Of a stretch of DNA of 64,000 nt, positions 25,343 through 33,820 are shown in pieces; the stretch's first letter is position 1, and every line of letters begins with the position of its first letter. Source of the DNA: Bacillus cereus. GTDB taxonomy: Bacteria > Bacillota > Bacilli > Bacillales > Bacillaceae_G. The stretch covers positions 1 to 64,000 of the forward strand of contig NZ_NUOT01000046.1 in assembly GCF_002584535.1 (NCBI RefSeq), written 5' to 3'. The translations under genes and the position numbers were made by a program. The notes beneath the pieces are model-generated. The model ran no database searches, was not told the DNA's origin, and saw only the letters and a list, made by a program, of their open reading frames with translations.

Positions 25343-25350
25343 TTACAAAT
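25311..25350 (-). repeat. Dispersed 40-bp repeat, copy 1
   Basis: It matches 38381-38420 at 38 of 40 positions, in the same orientation. In both copies the minus-strand frame encodes ITHEII-x-LH just after a TAA. Confidence 0.8.
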
Positions 25351-25380
25351 TGTGGGTGGGTAATATTTGACACTTACTAA

Positions 25381-25414
25381 ATAAAAGAAGAAACCGATAT
25401 TGTTTCTCCTTTTG
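25381..25414 (-). terminator. Intrinsic terminator
   Basis: AAAAGGAGAAAC/GTTTCTTCTTTT with a 7-base loop, then ATTTAG on the minus strand, after the lipoprotein gene. Confidence 0.75.
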
Positions 25415-25437
25415 CACAGAAATCACTATTTCATAAT

Positions 25438-26103
25438 TTATGAAAGTTTATTTAAAAGCTGATTTAAATCTTGCTTTGTTTTCGTCGTTAATGATTTGAT
25501 TCGTTTCACATCTATTTTCTCTTTTTCAGTCGCAACAATTAAAGGATACATACTTTGTCCAATCGTTTTATAATCAGTTGGATGTGTTGCTTCTAACTCT
25601 TTTTCAATTACATCCCATTTTTCATTTATTTGCTTCCCTAGTTGATTCACTGTATCTAACTTAGGGTTTGCAGCTAATTGTTTATCCAAGCTGTCGATAA
25701 GCTGCGCAACTGCTTTTACATTTGCTTTCACAGCTACACTTTTATTTGTATCTTTCGTTGCAGTTTTTCCACTTGTCGTTTGCTCGTTTGTTTTAGTATT
25801 TGTTTCTTTTTCTGTCGTTTTCCCATTTGAAGTTTGGTTCGTAGATTTAGCGTTATTCTCCGTTCCAGACGATTCTTTGGAATTCTTTTGATCTTTCTCT
25901 GTTTTTTCATTAGTAGATGTGTTTGTTTCTTTCTCATCGTTTTTCGTGGCAGAAGTTTCATCAGCATTCGTTGTTTTTGCTTCTTCTTGTGCGTTCGTTT
26001 GTTCCTTTTTCACTTGATCTTTTTCTGCAGAGGGACTACAAGCTGTAATGGAGAGCATTGTACCAATTGCTAGTGATGCAATGGTTATTTTTTTTATTTT
26101 CAT
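25438..26103 (-). CDS. Lipoprotein with Thr/Asn/Lys/Glu-rich linker
   Basis: 221 residues. The signal peptide ends with the lipobox ITAC (Cys22), so it is membrane-anchored outside the cell. Residues about 25-120 are a low-complexity stalk rich in Thr, Asn, Lys, Glu and Ser. The C-terminal helical domain (about 124-221: VAQLIDSLDKQLAANPKLD, then WDVIEKELEATHPTDYKTIG) is the only folded part. I know of no assigned function; similar proteins are found in the B. cereus group. It is monocistronic with its own terminator. Confidence 0.75.
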   Translation of the reverse strand: MKIKKITIASLAIGTMLSITACSPSAEKDQVKKEQTNAQEEAKTTNADETSATKNDEKETNTSTNEKTEKDQKNSKESSGTENNAKSTNQTSNGKTTEKETNTKTNEQTTSGKTATKDTNKSVAVKANVKAVAQLIDSLDKQLAANPKLDTVNQLGKQINEKWDVIEKELEATHPTDYKTIGQSMYPLIVATEKEKIDVKRIKSLTTKTKQDLNQLLNKLS

Positions 26104-26493
26104 AATAAAGCCTCCTATATTTACATTTTTATCCTCCTCTTTACGATTCTATTTATCTATAAAAATCCCTTTTTGTTCTAACTATCATCTTTCCGACAGA
26201 AATCCTTATATTTATACGACAAGCGATTATGTATTAAACTTTAAAATTCGAGCTTTTTTACTCTGTATAACGCATTTTGTATACAGTTATCCCCAGGAAA
26301 AACAGAGGAATATATTGCCCTATACGGAGTAATGGGCAAATTACTTATAGCTTTACAATAATAATTCCACTACCAAAAGTCCCCTTTTTCTGACAATCCA
26401 TTTATTTTGCACAAAAAATAAATTCATAAAATATTTCACGCTTCCTATTATTTCTCAACATTTTTGTTAACATAATAAAATTATGGATTATTA
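26104..26493. other. Intergenic stretch, nothing recognised
   Basis: About 390 AT-rich bases between a minus-strand and a plus-strand gene. They presumably hold both promoters. No hairpin or ORF worth calling was seen. Confidence 0.4.
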
Positions 26494-26682
26494 ATGAGAT
26501 ATTAGAAGAAAATAATTCTATTATCGGGTGCGTTTTTACTTCTATATTTCAATGGTGAGTTTGTATTTAAGTGGAATTTTAAAGGGGAGAAAGACACTTT
26601 TCATCATTTCGCAGTAGAAACAATAAATTCAAAAAATCAAATAGCTACTACATGTATATTATTCAATGTTACAAATGAATAA
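26494..26682 (+). pseudogene. Small secreted/membrane protein gene with early amber stop
   Basis: The frame reads MRY, then TAG (26503-26505), then KKIILLSGAFLLLYFNGEFV and on to FHHFAVETINSKNQIATTC, ending at TAA. Basic residues followed by a hydrophobic run look like a signal anchor, and the rest is protein-like. Past the TAG no in-frame ATG, GTG or TTG is available early, so this is best read as a decayed gene of about 62 codons. A sequencing error in the stop codon is possible. Confidence 0.4.
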
Positions 26683-26755
26683 TAAGTACTATACTGAAAA
26701 ACACTTTTGTAATTATGTTGCTTGTATATCTACATGTAATAAGGAGGAATGTAAA

Positions 26756-26941
26756 ATGGAGAAAGCGAATGAAAATACATCTAAATCAAGCCATCGAGTA
26801 AAAGAGGACGAAATTGCTACAGAGGCAGGTGTAATTCTAAAATTACAATCACTTCAAACAGCAAGTGAAGGATCTGGATTAGCTCCAACTAATCAGCTTC
26901 CATCGAACGTTCTGGAACCTCTTGAAGATAACCATAAATAA
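26756..26941 (+). CDS. Small hydrophilic protein, unknown function
   Basis: 61 residues, without cysteines or hydrophobic segment. The first half is charged (NENTSKSSHRVKEDEIATE) and the second is rich in Ser, Pro and Leu. The family was not recognised. AAGGAGG lies 7 bases before the ATG at 26756 and a strong terminator follows 12 bases after the stop, so it is a real, monocistronic gene. Small soluble proteins like this are often made during sporulation, but nothing here proves it. Confidence 0.7.
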   Translation: MEKANENTSKSSHRVKEDEIATEAGVILKLQSLQTASEGSGLAPTNQLPSNVLEPLEDNHK

Positions 26942-26952
26942 AGATTTTTAAT

Positions 26953-26990
26953 AAAAAAGGGGCAGTCGCAAATTTCGGCTGCCCTTTTTA
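26953..26990 (+). terminator. Intrinsic terminator
   Basis: AAAAAGGGGCAGTCG/CGGCTGCCCTTTTT with a 7-base loop and a T-run. Confidence 0.85.
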
Positions 26991-27210
26991 TATTAAGCAC
27001 TCTTTAACAACTTAACACCTTTTACAATATTCCAAATGAAGTAGTAAATAATGCCTAGTATACGAACATGCGTAGGCTCACGCTTACCGCGATATTTATC
27101 TCCCACCTAAAATTGATGCACATTTTTGAGGAGAGAGATGAATGTCAGAAAACGATAAAAAACAATGATAAATCCAGCATTCGAGTTTAAGAATTAGCAA
27201 GTGTTCGTCA

Positions 27211-28152
27211 TTACAGTTCCAAATGTATCCGTTTTGCTTCAAAATACAGAACCTGAATAAACTTTTTCGTATCGATACGAGTAGGTAATGTTTGCTCATT
27301 ATTCAACTCTGTCATCTTTCTCCTTACAGTTGTAAAATCAAAAAACCTAGAAGCGTAATTTTCGAACTTCGGGTTTAAAAAATCAGCAAGTCCAAGGGAT
27401 GCTAAGTGGTTTAGTGATTGGTAAATTGCCCTCCGGATCCGTTGTTTGGAGGCTTCAATCGACCTTTTTAATTCGGCCTCTTCAGCTAATCCTCCAAGTC
27501 TTTTTTGAGCTAAATTCAAAAAAACCTCTTTTAGAGAGGGAAACCCTTGTTCCAACGTTTTATCTTGTTCATATTTATATAAATAATCCAGTATATCCAT
27601 TAAATCTTTACTTCCGCTTTCACTAGCTATCCCTAATTCGGATAGAAGAAAATGTATGGAGTTTCGAAAATGATTTGAAGTACTTATATGCTTTTCATTA
27701 CGGTATTTTTCCTGTGTACTTTGATCACTATCCAATTTAAGTACCATATTGAGCGATTCTTGAATATTTTTTATCGATTTTTCCAATCGGATTCGTTCAA
27801 TGACTTTCTGAACGACTGTTAATACTTCAATCCGGTTAATCGGTTTAATAATATAGTACTCAACACCAAGCGAATATGCTTCAGCAATCAATTCTTTTGA
27901 CTCTACTTGAGAAACCATGATAATTTTCCCTTTAAACAACGGTTTTATTTGACGAATTGTTTTTATTCCATCTTGAATCGGCATTAACAAATCGATAAAT
28001 AAAATGTCTATATTTTTCAAGATTAGCGTTTGTTGATCTAACAATGAGCCATCCTCAGCTTCTCCTACAACCTCCCCAAGATCCGCATCCTCGATAATTT
28101 GAGCCAACATTGAGCGAACCGCTTTCTCATCATCTACTATATAAAAATACAT
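27211..28152 (-). CDS. glnL: Two-component response regulator GlnL (YcbB type)
   Basis: 313 residues. The receiver domain (1-120) has the acidic pair Asp7-Asp8, phospho-acceptor Asp54 in FIDLLMP and Lys103 in IKPINR. The C-terminal two thirds is the YcbB DNA-binding domain, with HFLLSELGIASESGSKDLMDILDYLY and a helix-turn-helix-like GLADFLNPKFENYASRFFDFTTVRRKM. In B. subtilis GlnK-GlnL senses glutamine and activates glsA-glnT. The ATG at 28152 has AAAGGGTGA upstream and lies 4 bases after the kinase stop. The glutaminase and transporter genes lie just upstream, matching the known regulon. Confidence 0.9.
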   Translation of the reverse strand: MYFYIVDDEKAVRSMLAQIIEDADLGEVVGEAEDGSLLDQQTLILKNIDILFIDLLMPIQDGIKTIRQIKPLFKGKIIMVSQVESKELIAEAYSLGVEYYIIKPINRIEVLTVVQKVIERIRLEKSIKNIQESLNMVLKLDSDQSTQEKYRNEKHISTSNHFRNSIHFLLSELGIASESGSKDLMDILDYLYKYEQDKTLEQGFPSLKEVFLNLAQKRLGGLAEEAELKRSIEASKQRIRRAIYQSLNHLASLGLADFLNPKFENYASRFFDFTTVRRKMTELNNEQTLPTRIDTKKFIQVLYFEAKRIHLEL

Positions 28153-28156
28153 AGAA

Positions 28157-29473
28157 TCACCCTTTCGCAACTATATGATCAATCCCTAATCTAATTTTAA
28201 AAATCGATCCTTTTTCTTCGGTTCTGTCCTCAAATGTAACAACACCTTCAAGTTGTTCGACCATTTCTTTGACATACGATAATCCAATACCTGTTGATGG
28301 GTTACCTGCATCATCATATTTAGAAGTAAACCCAGGTTCAAAAATTGAATCTTTATACTTTGAAGAAATACCGGGACCATTATCCCCTATTCGAAATTCA
28401 ACGAAATGGTGGTCTTTATTAATGTCAATTGTGATGGCTCCCATATCTTGAATAGCTTCTACAGCGTTTGCAACGACATTGTTTATAATTGATAAAATTA
28501 CGTAAACATGATAGTGAGGATGCACACCGTCAATCTTATACACAAATTGGATGTCTTTCTTTAGTAACCGGGCGTATTTCTCGTTTGCTCGTACAATGAT
28601 GTTTACCAGTTCATATACGGACATATAATCTGTAAAACTTTCATCAGAAATCAGCTTTGAAAGTCCAGCAAAAATGCGTTGGTTATCCTTTTTAACTTCA
28701 TGGACTTCACCAGCAATTTTCAATGCCTGCTGCCGTAAATCCTCAATCTGAAAGCCTACCCTCTCGTTATCTAAAGAATCTAAATTTTTGTACAAATCAT
28801 AGGATTTCTTCGTTATATTTTCAGCATCTTGCAACGTTTTTTTTAAATGAACAGCATCTTCATATAAATTGGAGATGAGCATAAGCATGTGTTCATTTTG
28901 TTTTTTTATGTGTCTCTCCCTTGACTGCGCTTCATACAGTTTCATCATATTGAAAAAGCTTAAAACTATAAAACTGTGGGAAAATGCGATAACGATTATC
29001 TCATTTATTGCCTCTGGCGTGATAGTTGTTTTTAATACGAAATATTGAATCATTAATTCTACACAGTCTGATAATATTTCAATAATGCAGCCAATAAATC
29101 CAATCATCAATGGTTGATGATGAAAGCGTTCTACTTTCGCTAAGTAAAAGAGACAAGAATAAGTAAAGTAAAAGAAAAAACTTGGATACTGGATATGAAA
29201 AGAATCTATCCAATCCATATTCCCCTTTGTGATGACGTCCATCAAGATCCGAAATGCTACAACCACTATTGCTGTTAAAAAACCCGGAAAAAATGCTGGC
29301 ATTCGCCGAAATAATAACAAAAAAAAGAAAAATGTTGGTGCACCAAAGCTCATTCGAAATGTCTCATTTAGGGGAAAAGACTTTATTTCACCTACTAAGG
29401 GTACTGTAAATACCATCAAAACCAGAATATAGATGTCTTTTTTTACTAAATTACTAAGATTCAAAATAATCAC
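28157..29473 (-). CDS. glnK: Sensor histidine kinase GlnK (YcbA type)
   Basis: 438 residues. About five to six membrane helices fill residues 10-178. A coiled linker follows, then a phospho-acceptor site around EVHEVKKDNQRI (His258) and a HATPase domain with the N box NNVVANAVEAI, DNGPGIS and STGIGLSYV. It should autophosphorylate and pass phosphate to GlnL in the next gene. The start is GTG 29473 with a weak site upstream; a TTG at 29464 is an alternative. It is part of the glutamine-use module. Confidence 0.88.
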   Translation of the reverse strand: MIILNLSNLVKKDIYILVLMVFTVPLVGEIKSFPLNETFRMSFGAPTFFFFLLLFRRMPAFFPGFLTAIVVVAFRILMDVITKGNMDWIDSFHIQYPSFFFYFTYSCLFYLAKVERFHHQPLMIGFIGCIIEILSDCVELMIQYFVLKTTITPEAINEIIVIAFSHSFIVLSFFNMMKLYEAQSRERHIKKQNEHMLMLISNLYEDAVHLKKTLQDAENITKKSYDLYKNLDSLDNERVGFQIEDLRQQALKIAGEVHEVKKDNQRIFAGLSKLISDESFTDYMSVYELVNIIVRANEKYARLLKKDIQFVYKIDGVHPHYHVYVILSIINNVVANAVEAIQDMGAITIDINKDHHFVEFRIGDNGPGISSKYKDSIFEPGFTSKYDDAGNPSTGIGLSYVKEMVEQLEGVVTFEDRTEEKGSIFKIRLGIDHIVAKG

Positions 29474-29636
29474 TTCTCACTTTCGCCTAACAGTCAGTAT
29501 ACAAATCTATTACCATTAATACAACACTTACTCTATTTTTCAAAAAAACTATTAATAAGATATAAACGAAAGTATTGCACATTGCGAGTGCTCTTGATAT
29601 TCTTCTACTTTAAAACAGGAAGATGCTATGTAACAC

Positions 29637-29676
29637 AAAAATGTTCAGACACATTATATGGTCTGAACATTTTTGT
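29637..29676 (-). terminator. Terminator after glsA
   Basis: AAAAATGTTCAGAC/GTCTGAACATTTTT with U-runs on both strands, lying between glsA and glnK. It suggests glnKL has its own promoter. Confidence 0.85.
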
Positions 29677-29710
29677 ATTCGCTCTGACATCAAAACACCC
29701 ATGATACTTT

Positions 29711-30691
29711 TTAGAATATACCTAAATCCCATTCTTGTGCAATATGTTCCAATAACATAACCCCTGGTAAACTATTCCCATAGTCATCAATAGCTGGTCC
29801 ATAAATACCAATGCCACATCCATCTTGAAACGGTAGTTCCCTCCTGGCCCTTGAGGGGACGAGTGCCATAATCCCTCCGGACACCCCACTTTTAGCTGGT
29901 AGCCCGATGAAAGCAGCAAATTTGCCAGAAGCATTGTACATTCCACAAGTAAGCATTAAAGCTTTTGTTAATCTAGCAACCTCTTTAGGGATGACTTGTT
30001 CTTTACGAATAGGATGATATCCATCATGTGCAAGTATAAGCCCTATTAAAGCAATATCCTCTGTATTTATTTCTATCGAACATTGTTTCAAGTAAACCTC
30101 TAGTGCCTCCTCCACATCTGATTCTAAAAAACCATTCTCCTTTAAATAGTATGCTAAAGCTCTATTTCGATGGGCTGTTTGCCATTCTGATTGAAACACT
30201 TTTTCATTAATGGCGGGACGCTTCCCTATCATTTTTTCGATTAATGCGTATAGAGATTCTAATTTTTCTTGCGCCGATGTTCCTGACAGAAGCGAGGCTA
30301 CCGTAATCGCTCCAGCATTAATCATAGGATTAAAAGGCTTTCCTGGTTTATGCATTTCTAAACGAATAATCGAATTGAAGGCATCTCCAGTTGGCTCTAC
30401 ATCAACCCGCTCTAATACATAAGAAATACTACGACTTAAACAAGCAGCTATAAAGGCGATTACTTTTGATATACTTTGCAAGGTGAAAGGTACCTCCCAA
30501 TCCCCTGACTTTATCATTGTTCCATCTGGCTCTACTATACAAATACCTAATTGCGATAAATTTACCTTTCCCAAAGCTGGAATATAACTGGCGCTTTGTC
30601 CTTTAGTAGCATAGGATCGATAATGAGTTACCCATTGATCTAAGTAAGCTTTTTCTTGACTCTCAACCTGAACGTTATACTCCTTTATCAT
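29711..30691 (-). CDS. glsA: Glutaminase GlsA
   Basis: 326 residues. It converts glutamine to glutamate and ammonia in the cytoplasm. It belongs to the serine-dependent beta-lactamase-like glutaminase family: the S-x-x-K motif is SISK (Ser73-Lys76), and further conserved blocks are NPMINAGAITVASLL, the Tyr region RNRALAYYLKENGFL and the C-terminal SGVSGGIMALVP. Length is close to the usual 305-330. GGAGGA lies about 10 bases before the ATG. It stands between the glutamine transporter glnT and the glnKL regulators, as expected for a GlnL-activated operon. Confidence 0.95.
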   Translation of the reverse strand: MIKEYNVQVESQEKAYLDQWVTHYRSYATKGQSASYIPALGKVNLSQLGICIVEPDGTMIKSGDWEVPFTLQSISKVIAFIAACLSRSISYVLERVDVEPTGDAFNSIIRLEMHKPGKPFNPMINAGAITVASLLSGTSAQEKLESLYALIEKMIGKRPAINEKVFQSEWQTAHRNRALAYYLKENGFLESDVEEALEVYLKQCSIEINTEDIALIGLILAHDGYHPIRKEQVIPKEVARLTKALMLTCGMYNASGKFAAFIGLPAKSGVSGGIMALVPSRARRELPFQDGCGIGIYGPAIDDYGNSLPGVMLLEHIAQEWDLGIF

Positions 30692-30772
30692 TTAACCATA
30701 TTCCTCCGTCTTATTAACTTTATATAGAATAATTTTTTCTTTATTATAATCAATACTATTTGCATAAGAACC

Positions 30773-30815
30773 AAGAAAGATATTCAGACATATTACAGTC
30801 CGAATATCTTTTTTG
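30773..30815 (-). terminator. Terminator after glnT
   Basis: AAAGATATTCGGAC/GTCTGAATATCTTT lies between glnT and glsA. Its sequence resembles the terminator after glsA, so the two may share an origin. Read-through or a second promoter must supply glsA. Confidence 0.75.
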
Positions 30816-32246
30816 TTACATACTTTTCTTTTTTGAAGTTGAAGTGTCCTGATAATGCTCCCAGCATTCAATGTTTTCAAGCCCTTTAATGCTATCTTTA
30901 TAAAAAATAGGATCATTACCAGCTTTTTTCTGTTTCATGTAATCCTGTAACGCAGCAAAGGCCACTTTTGAAAGTAAAGTAATAGCAATTAAATTTATAA
31001 TAACCATAAAGCCCATAAATAAATCCGCTAAATCCCATACAAGTTGGATCTTTGCAACAGAACCGAATACAATCATCGCTAACACGCCTATTCGGTATAC
31101 CATCAACCATACTTTACTATTTTTTAAGAATCGAATATTTGTTTCTCCGTAATAATAGTTACCAATTAACGCACCGAATCCAAATAAGAAAATAAAGATA
31201 GCAAGACACCCTGATGCCCAAGAGCCGACATGTTCACTTAATGCTGCTTGTGTAAGTGCAATACCATTTAACTCTGGTTGTTTGTATGCATCAGAAAGTA
31301 AAATAATAAATGCTGTGCTTGTACAAACAATCAGTGTATCCGTTAATACGCCAAGTGCTTGAATAAGTCCTTGTTTCACCGGATGACTTGTTGTTGCAGT
31401 TGCGGCAACGTTTGGCGCACTTCCCATACCAGCTTCATTCGAGAATAAACCACGTTTAACCCCATGCATGAGCGCTGCTCCGATTGAACCGCCTGCTATT
31501 TGTTTAAAGCCAAATGCGTTTTGAACAATAAGAGAAAGAACTTCCGGCATTTTTGTGATATTTGTAATGATAACAAATAATGCAATACCAATGTATAACA
31601 CTGCTAGAAACATTACTTTGTATTCAGCCATTTTTGCAATACGCTGCACACCGCCAAAGATAATCCCAGCGAAAGCAATTGCCATAATAATTCCTAAAGT
31701 TAAACGATCTGTACCAAATGCGTTCTCAAAAGCAATTGTAACAGTATTTGATTGGACAGAATTAAATACAAAACCGAAAGTAATCGTAATTAAAATAGAG
31801 AATATTATTCCCATCCAACGTTTGTTTAATCCTTTTTCCATATAATAAGATGGACCGCCGCGGAAACCGGCTTTATCTTTTACTTTATATATTTGTGCTA
31901 ATGTACTTTCAACAAAGCTAGATGCTGAGCTAATAATAGAAATAACCCACATCCAAAATACCGCTCCAGGACCGCCTAGTGCAATCGCAATCGCAATTCC
32001 TGTGATATTTCCTGTTCCAACGCGAGCAGCCATACCAATACAGAACGCCTGAAACGGTGAAATTTGGTCTTTAGAACCATTCTTCCCTTCCATTAACACA
32101 CGGACCATTTCCTTTAGCATCCGAAACTGTACAAATTTCGATTTAAATGTGAAATAAATTCCGCAAACAACAAGCATAATAATTAACAATTTAGACCATA
32201 AAAAATCATTCGTTGATCCGACTAAATCCACCAACAATTGTTCCAT
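30816..32246 (-). CDS. glnT: Sodium:glutamine/alanine symporter (AGCS family)
   Basis: 476 residues with about 11 membrane helices. The AGCS signature is seen as AARVGTGNITGIAIAIALGGPGAVFWMW (about 73-100), which builds the Na+ and substrate site, and GVKRGLFSNEAGMGSAPN follows in the middle. Substrate could be alanine, glycine or glutamine; the neighbouring glutaminase and GlnKL genes favour glutamine. GAGGTGAT lies 3 bases before the ATG. GlnL-box direct repeats (TTTTGT-N4-TTTTGT) could not be found exactly upstream. Confidence 0.9.
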   Translation of the reverse strand: MEQLLVDLVGSTNDFLWSKLLIIMLVVCGIYFTFKSKFVQFRMLKEMVRVLMEGKNGSKDQISPFQAFCIGMAARVGTGNITGIAIAIALGGPGAVFWMWVISIISSASSFVESTLAQIYKVKDKAGFRGGPSYYMEKGLNKRWMGIIFSILITITFGFVFNSVQSNTVTIAFENAFGTDRLTLGIIMAIAFAGIIFGGVQRIAKMAEYKVMFLAVLYIGIALFVIITNITKMPEVLSLIVQNAFGFKQIAGGSIGAALMHGVKRGLFSNEAGMGSAPNVAATATTSHPVKQGLIQALGVLTDTLIVCTSTAFIILLSDAYKQPELNGIALTQAALSEHVGSWASGCLAIFIFLFGFGALIGNYYYGETNIRFLKNSKVWLMVYRIGVLAMIVFGSVAKIQLVWDLADLFMGFMVIINLIAITLLSKVAFAALQDYMKQKKAGNDPIFYKDSIKGLENIECWEHYQDTSTSKKKSM

Positions 32247-32392
32247 ATCATCACCTCATATCAAAATTCCATATCCCCTAATCTATGTAAAATCACCTTT
32301 ATTTTCTGACATAAATAACCTCGTTTCATATTCACATGCAGCAAAGACAAAAGTTTTCTATAAAAATGGTATTTCCTCGTTTATACGAATAT

Positions 32393-32542
32393 TCATAATA
32401 TATAACTGCATAGCTGACATCTTGAAAGACCTAATGCTTTTACACGTGGCTGCTCTAGCTCCTCCCGCAAAAAAATAGTTTTTATCCAGAAATGTGGCTG
32501 CACCATCATGCTTGTTTCATATGCCAGGTTTTTAAATTGGAC
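32393..32542 (-). pseudogene. Unidentified coding remnant upstream of glnT
   Basis: A frame without a good start reads FKNLAYETSMMVQPHFWIK and continues as REELEQPRVKALGLSRCQLC to a stop. The composition is protein-like, and no ribosome binding site precedes the ATG at 32506. I do not know the family. The rest of the region from 32543 to 32874 holds presumed promoters and no gene that I can support. Confidence 0.3.
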
Positions 32543-32874
32543 TTATATAGATCCTTTTTGTCTCTTTTTATTATTTGCACAGAAATATAAACAAAATTAT
32601 CAGAAAACTAAAATGATTATAAACACTTTCGTATTTGTTCCAGTATATAGTCTTTAATTTATAATTAACGCTTCTTTGAAAAGCACTCGACTGCCCTGGT
32701 ATTCTCCTCTAAATCAGCGCATGATATCAGTAGATCTACTGCCCTTCACTTGTCTTCAAATTTTTGCTACAGAACCTTCATTTAAATACTTTGTTTACAT
32801 AAAAAATATATTGCCAATTTTACAGTATCTCAGGAATCTTCATTTCTATTTTCCTCTATGGATAAAGAAAATCA

Positions 32875-33057
32875 TTAATAGATTTCCTTAATATCAGATA
32901 AACATATAGAGAAGACCTCTTGCTGTTCATTTATTAAAATAAGTGTTTGTTGGTGCAAATCAAGGTTACAAACTTGTCCCTTACATGTTTGTAAAAATCC
33001 ACTCTGATAGTAATCGATAGTGATTAAGTGATTTTTTGCTAATTTTCTTAATAACAT
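32875..33057 (-). CDS. YolD-like family protein
   Basis: 60 residues. The pattern IDYYQSGFLQTCKGQVCNLDLHQQTLIL and the ending FSICLSDIKEIY match YolD-like proteins, which form a small beta-barrel. Some are linked to DNA-polymerase Y (UvrX/YqjW) genes or phage regions. No such partner lies here, so it is an orphan. It is shorter than many YolD proteins (about 90-110) but has the core strands. AAGGGGG lies 8 bases before the ATG. Confidence 0.65.
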   Translation of the reverse strand: MLLRKLAKNHLITIDYYQSGFLQTCKGQVCNLDLHQQTLILINEQQEVFSICLSDIKEIY

Positions 33058-33685
33058 GGATTTACCCCCTTTTCCACTAATAGTCTATATAAATGGCCTG
33101 TAAGTAAAAGAATCTAGGCTAAGTAAAAATTTCAAAAAACACCATTTGAAGCGCTTTCAAATCTAAACTAACAGAAACGTATCTTTAATTTATAATCAAA
33201 AGTACAGAAACTCACTAAAAAGTACAGTTTCTTATAAAATAATTTTTTAAATATTTAAAAATTCATATAGACGCAAAAACTTTAAGATAGTTACATGTAA
33301 TTTCTAAATCTTGGACATACTGATACTATGACTCTAAAAAAGGAGTGTGATCAAAATAGAAAAACAAAAAGAACTCGTAGGAATCTACAAGTTCTTTTTG
33401 AGATAATTTTAATATGGCTACAGCAAACTATCTTAACAGACATAGCAAGAAAACTATTGAGATAATGGTTTGACAAGTTCATTATATAACAAATATTAAC
33501 ATTCTAAGATTACATTTTTGGAAATTATGTTAATTAAGAAATTAGGATAATTTATTGCGTTATTATCCCTTGGAAAATCCACTTAAATCAATATATACAT
33601 AATAAAACCTTACAAAAATGTAAATATAGATAAATAGAGAAGACTATTATTTTTATTAAATGATTAGCCTAGAATACTACTTACT
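33058..33685. other. Long AT-rich intergenic region
   Basis: It holds the orphan terminator at 33366-33401. Just before that lies a possible 19-codon GTG ORF (GTG 33347) whose end overlaps the hairpin. A weak catabolite-like palindrome TTTGAAGCGCTTTCAAA lies near 33147. No full gene is seen. It forms the left flank of the proline island. Confidence 0.4.
33366..33401 (+). terminator. Orphan intrinsic terminator
   Basis: AAAAAGAACTCGTAG/CTACAAGTTCTTTTT (one mismatch) with a 4-base loop. AAAAAAGGAGT lies about 25 bases upstream, but there is no gene to end and none downstream on this strand before 37268. It may be an attenuator left behind after the gene it served was lost. Confidence 0.65.
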
Positions 33686-33820
33686 TTACTCTGCATCTAC
33701 GGAGCTTAGTATAACCTTTCCATCTTCTACTTCAACGCACTTAATTTTTCAATTGCCTGTTGCTCGGTTGGTAAGAAAAAGAAATTGTTTCCCTTGTTAC
33801 ATTCATAGATGAAATACTTC
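33686..33820 (-). pseudogene. Truncated, frameshifted small gene abutting proA
   Basis: Directly after the proA stop the minus strand encodes [20 protein letters not shown] and AIEKLSAL, then changes frame to VEVEDGKVILSSVDAE. It has no start codon of its own; the bases before it are the end of proA. This looks like an older resident gene that was cut when proBA arrived, and then took a frameshift near 33730. Confidence 0.45.

Noticed and set aside
25834-26332. Plus-strand frames opposite the lipoprotein gene
   Set aside because: Phe/Ser/Arg-rich products are the expected complement of the Lys/Glu/Asn-rich lipoprotein linker.
32676-32891. 71-codon plus-strand frame in the glnT upstream region
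   Set aside because: No ribosome binding site, no recognisable domain, and it runs into the convergent YolD-like gene.
33147-33163. CcpA (cre) site TTTGAAGCGCTTTCAAA
   Set aside because: It is one base short of the cre consensus spacing and no gene start lies nearby, so it was not called.
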